From Mucilaginibacter kameinonensis (GTDB lineage Bacteria > Bacteroidota > Bacteroidia > Sphingobacteriales > Sphingobacteriaceae), in assembly GCF_003675385.1 (NCBI RefSeq), contig NZ_RCWZ01000004.1, forward strand, positions 620,001 through 684,000: a stretch of 64,000 nucleotides of DNA, given 5' to 3'. The notes beneath the pieces are model-generated. The model was not told the origin of the DNA, ran no database searches, and saw only the letters and a list, made by a program, of their open reading frames with translations. Position 1 is the first letter of the stretch; the number at the start of each line of letters is the position of its first letter. This document shows, in pieces, positions 61,991 to 64,000 of this stretch. The translations under genes were made by a program, and so were the position numbers.

Positions 61991-62938
61991 ATGAAACGGA
62001 ACATCGCGATAGGAATGTTTATTATCGGTGCCATGGCGCTGAGTTCCTGCTCTACAACCAAGCTTGCATCAAACCAAAGTAATGATGACGTTTATTTTTC
62101 TGACGCGCGAGCGGGCGATGAACCTGTTTATGCACAGCAGCCAGCCTACAACCAAACTCCGGCTGCCCAGGATGGGTACAGCGATGACGACGATGACTAC
62201 TTTTATTATGATGATTATGCTACACGCATAAACCGTTTCAGCTACTTCTCCCCTTTTGGCTATTACGACGACTTTTACTCAGCATATAACAACTACCCTT
62301 ACTATAACTACGGATTAGGCTACGGTGGCTTAGGCTATTATGGCGGCCCTGGCTATTACAGCGGCTGGGATTTAGGCTATGGCTACGGCGGATACGGTTA
62401 CGGCTGGGGCCTTGGCTACGGTTATGGTGGCTTAGGTTTAGGTTACGGCTATGGATACGGCGGCTGGGGACACGGCTATTACGGCGGTGGTTACGGATAC
62501 GGTGGTGGCTATGGCGGTTATTACGGAGGCGGTTATGCTTCATCCGGTACGGCAAGACCTTACCGTGGCAATGGCAATCCGTTTGCAGGTAGCGGCGGTC
62601 GCCCTGTTAGCAGCGCCGTTTCGGGCATAGGATATGTTCCAGGAGGCCGTAACAGACCTCTTGGCAGCCGCACAAATACTTACAGTACATATAGTACAGG
62701 TAGCAACGGAAGCAACAGCTATAATAATAACACGGGCACCCGTTACGCACGCCCGGCCCGTACAGATGCGGCTCCTACACGTGACTCGCAGCCTGTTTAC
62801 AGGCAACCACAGGTTGAGCGTGCATCGCAGCCTCAACCGTCATATACACCGGCATCATCAAGCTCAAGCGGCGGCGGCAGTTCACGCAGCACCGGCAGCA
62901 GCAGCGGAGGCGGCGGTGGCAGACCATCAAGACCATAA
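61991..62938 (+). CDS. Gly/Tyr-rich lipoprotein of low complexity
   Basis: Protein of 315 residues. Signal peptide with lipobox (MFIIGAMALSSCSTTK, Cys about residue 20), then an acidic segment (DDDDDYFYYDDYA), a Gly/Tyr-rich repeat of about 100 residues (GYGGLGYYGGPGYYSGW and similar), a linker with NTGTRYARPARTD, and a Ser/Gly-rich end. No enzymatic motif. Such low-complexity surface lipoproteins occur near proS in Sphingobacteriaceae; a role in envelope structure is a guess. Repeat-rich reading frames on both strands are artefacts of its composition. Confidence 0.75.
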   Translation: MKRNIAIGMFIIGAMALSSCSTTKLASNQSNDDVYFSDARAGDEPVYAQQPAYNQTPAAQDGYSDDDDDYFYYDDYATRINRFSYFSPFGYYDDFYSAYNNYPYYNYGLGYGGLGYYGGPGYYSGWDLGYGYGGYGYGWGLGYGYGGLGLGYGYGYGGWGHGYYGGGYGYGGGYGGYYGGGYASSGTARPYRGNGNPFAGSGGRPVSSAVSGIGYVPGGRNRPLGSRTNTYSTYSTGSNGSNSYNNNTGTRYARPARTDAAPTRDSQPVYRQPQVERASQPQPSYTPASSSSSGGGSSRSTGSSSGGGGGRPSRP

Positions 62939-62971
62939 ACCTAAATCTTATATCTTTTTTACCTGAATTTT

Positions 62972-64000
62972 ATGAAAATCAAGTATTTACTAAGCGTAAT
63001 TGCTATAGTAGCAATTACTAAAGATAGCTTTGCGCAATACTCACAGGATGCCATCAGGTTTTCAACCTTTCAAACCGGGTCAACATCACGCATTAAAGCT
63101 ATTGGCAACGCAGGTACAGCTATAGGCGGCGATCTGAGTTCGATAAGCGGCAATCCCGCAGGTCTGGGCTTTTTCACCCACTCGGAGGTTAGCCTTACAC
63201 CTGAGTATGACAATTCAAAAATAAACTCAAGCTTTTTTGGGCAGGCAGGCAGCGCAAACCGCAATGATGTAAACATGAGCAATGCCGCTATAGTTTTATA
63301 TCAGCAGCTTAATACCACACACAAGGATAAAAGCAAAGGCTGGCTAAGTATTAACTACGGAGCGGGTTACAGCCGTACCAACAACTTTTATGAAAACGTT
63401 GCATACGGCGGTACCAATCAAACAAGTTCTATTTCTGATTACTACGCTGGTATAGCCAAACGCGAGGTTTCTCAGTACGGCAGCGTTAACCCCAACGGTC
63501 TTGACGGCTGGGCTTATGATCATGTATTAATCGATAACTTTGGCCCGGCTACCGATCCAAATTCTTATTCAAGCACCGTAAATGTTCCGGTAAGGCAATT
63601 GGCGGGTATTACCCATACAGGTGGTCAGTCGGAATTTAACCTGTCATTCGGTGCCAATTACAGCAATAAACTTTATGTGGGTTTAGGCTTGGCCATTACC
63701 GATATCAGGTACAACTCAAACAGCGCGTTCACCGAAAATGGTAACGCCGTTATAACTAATGGCGGTGCCCCTACCGATTTTTCATCAACCTTTTTGCAAA
63801 GCCAGGCAACTAAAGGTTCGGGCTTCAACGCCAAACTGGGTATTATTTACAAACCAGTACAGGCAGTACGCTTAGGTTTCGTATTTACTTCGCCAACGTT
63901 TTATAATATCGACGACTCCTATACTGAAGGACTTCAAACCCAATACACCGGCGGAACCAGCTACAGGAATGTATCTGAGCCATACCAGTTGAGCTATAAC
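62972..64000 (+). CDS. OmpP1/FadL/PorV-like outer-membrane protein (3' truncated by window)
   Basis: Starts at ATG 62972, 33 bp after the lipoprotein gene, and runs open to the end of the window (343 codons seen). Signal peptide MKIKYLLSVIAIVAITKDSFAQ; then the start of a FadL/PorV-like barrel with SRIKAIGNAGTAIGGDLSSI and NPAGLGFFT, which is the usual N-terminal hatch of this group, and repeated strands such as GWLSINYGAGYS and LAGITHTGGQSEFNLSFGANY. Transport of hydrophobic compounds is the known role of FadL; for PorV-like members it is type IX secretion. Which applies is not clear. Confidence 0.88.
   Translation, partial: MKIKYLLSVIAIVAITKDSFAQYSQDAIRFSTFQTGSTSRIKAIGNAGTAIGGDLSSISGNPAGLGFFTHSEVSLTPEYDNSKINSSFFGQAGSANRNDVNMSNAAIVLYQQLNTTHKDKSKGWLSINYGAGYSRTNNFYENVAYGGTNQTSSISDYYAGIAKREVSQYGSVNPNGLDGWAYDHVLIDNFGPATDPNSYSSTVNVPVRQLAGITHTGGQSEFNLSFGANYSNKLYVGLGLAITDIRYNSNSAFTENGNAVITNGGAPTDFSSTFLQSQATKGSGFNAKLGIIYKPVQAVRLGFVFTSPTFYNIDDSYTEGLQTQYTGGTSYRNVSEPYQLSYN

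Noticed and set aside
62238..62966. Long Arg/His/Ser-rich frames on both strands across the Gly/Tyr-rich lipoprotein gene
   Set aside because: These are composition artefacts of a repeat-rich gene; only the lipoprotein frame has a signal peptide and lipobox.

Overview
The window looks like a chromosomal segment of a Bacteroidota bacterium of the Sphingobacteriaceae type (Mucilaginibacter or Pedobacter-like). This is inferred from gene content: a SusC/SusD pair driven by an ECF sigma/FecR pair, many TlpA-like thioredoxins, HisKA_2 histidine kinases with TPR sensor regions, DUF983, and a TIGR02757 protein. Intergenic regions are AT-rich. No tRNA, rRNA or CRISPR array was seen.

Layout. 1-3.1 kb: the 3' part of a TPR sensor kinase and a tandem UspA protein. 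3.6-4.0 kb: DUF983. 4.3-16.0 kb: a nutrient-uptake locus (ECF sigma, FecR, SusC with STN domain, SusD, TlpA thioredoxin, M16 protease, second TlpA thioredoxin), closed by a strong terminator. 16.1-22.9 kb: NDH-2-like oxidoreductase, 3-hydroxyacyl-CoA/carnitine-type dehydrogenase, and a TolC-HlyD-MFS efflux operon. 23.1-42.0 kb: a signalling block with four histidine kinases, a decayed fifth kinase, three sigma54 activators of FhlA type, two secreted esterases and an HD-domain protein. 42.4-51.1 kb: detoxification and stress genes (three alpha/beta hydrolases, two crotonase-fold proteins, Dps, GAPDH, a small monooxygenase, an SDR, a beta-barrel protein). 51.1-54.6 kb: decayed DNA (DUF1275 remnant) and a small integration module (HTH proteins, tyrosine recombinase) lying at the 3' end of mnmE. 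54.8-64 kb: core genes (mnmE, nucleoid-associated protein, TIGR02757, cystathionine gamma-synthase, proS, outer-membrane proteins).

Main discovery. Reading the intergenic regions side by side shows 14 copies of one composite regulatory element between 4 and 50.4 kb. Each has a 14-bp dyad (consensus near AACTAAATATCGTT or AGCGACATGTCGCT). In 13 of them a second, more degenerate box lies 28-30 bp further upstream. In all 14 a GG-N10-Gx element resembling a sigma54 -24/-12 promoter lies at a nearly fixed distance downstream: dyad centre to GG is 61.5 bp in nine sites and 63.5-65.5 bp in five. The elements point at DUF983, NDH-2, the efflux operon, kinases and response regulators themselves, secreted hydrolases, an HD protein, Dps and an unannotated 37-codon ORF. 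With the sigma54 activators encoded among them, this reads as a self-contained, autoregulated sigma54 stress/detoxification regulon that I do not recognise as described. The promoter assignment and the activator-site pairing are inference; the repeated sequence and its spacing are seen directly.
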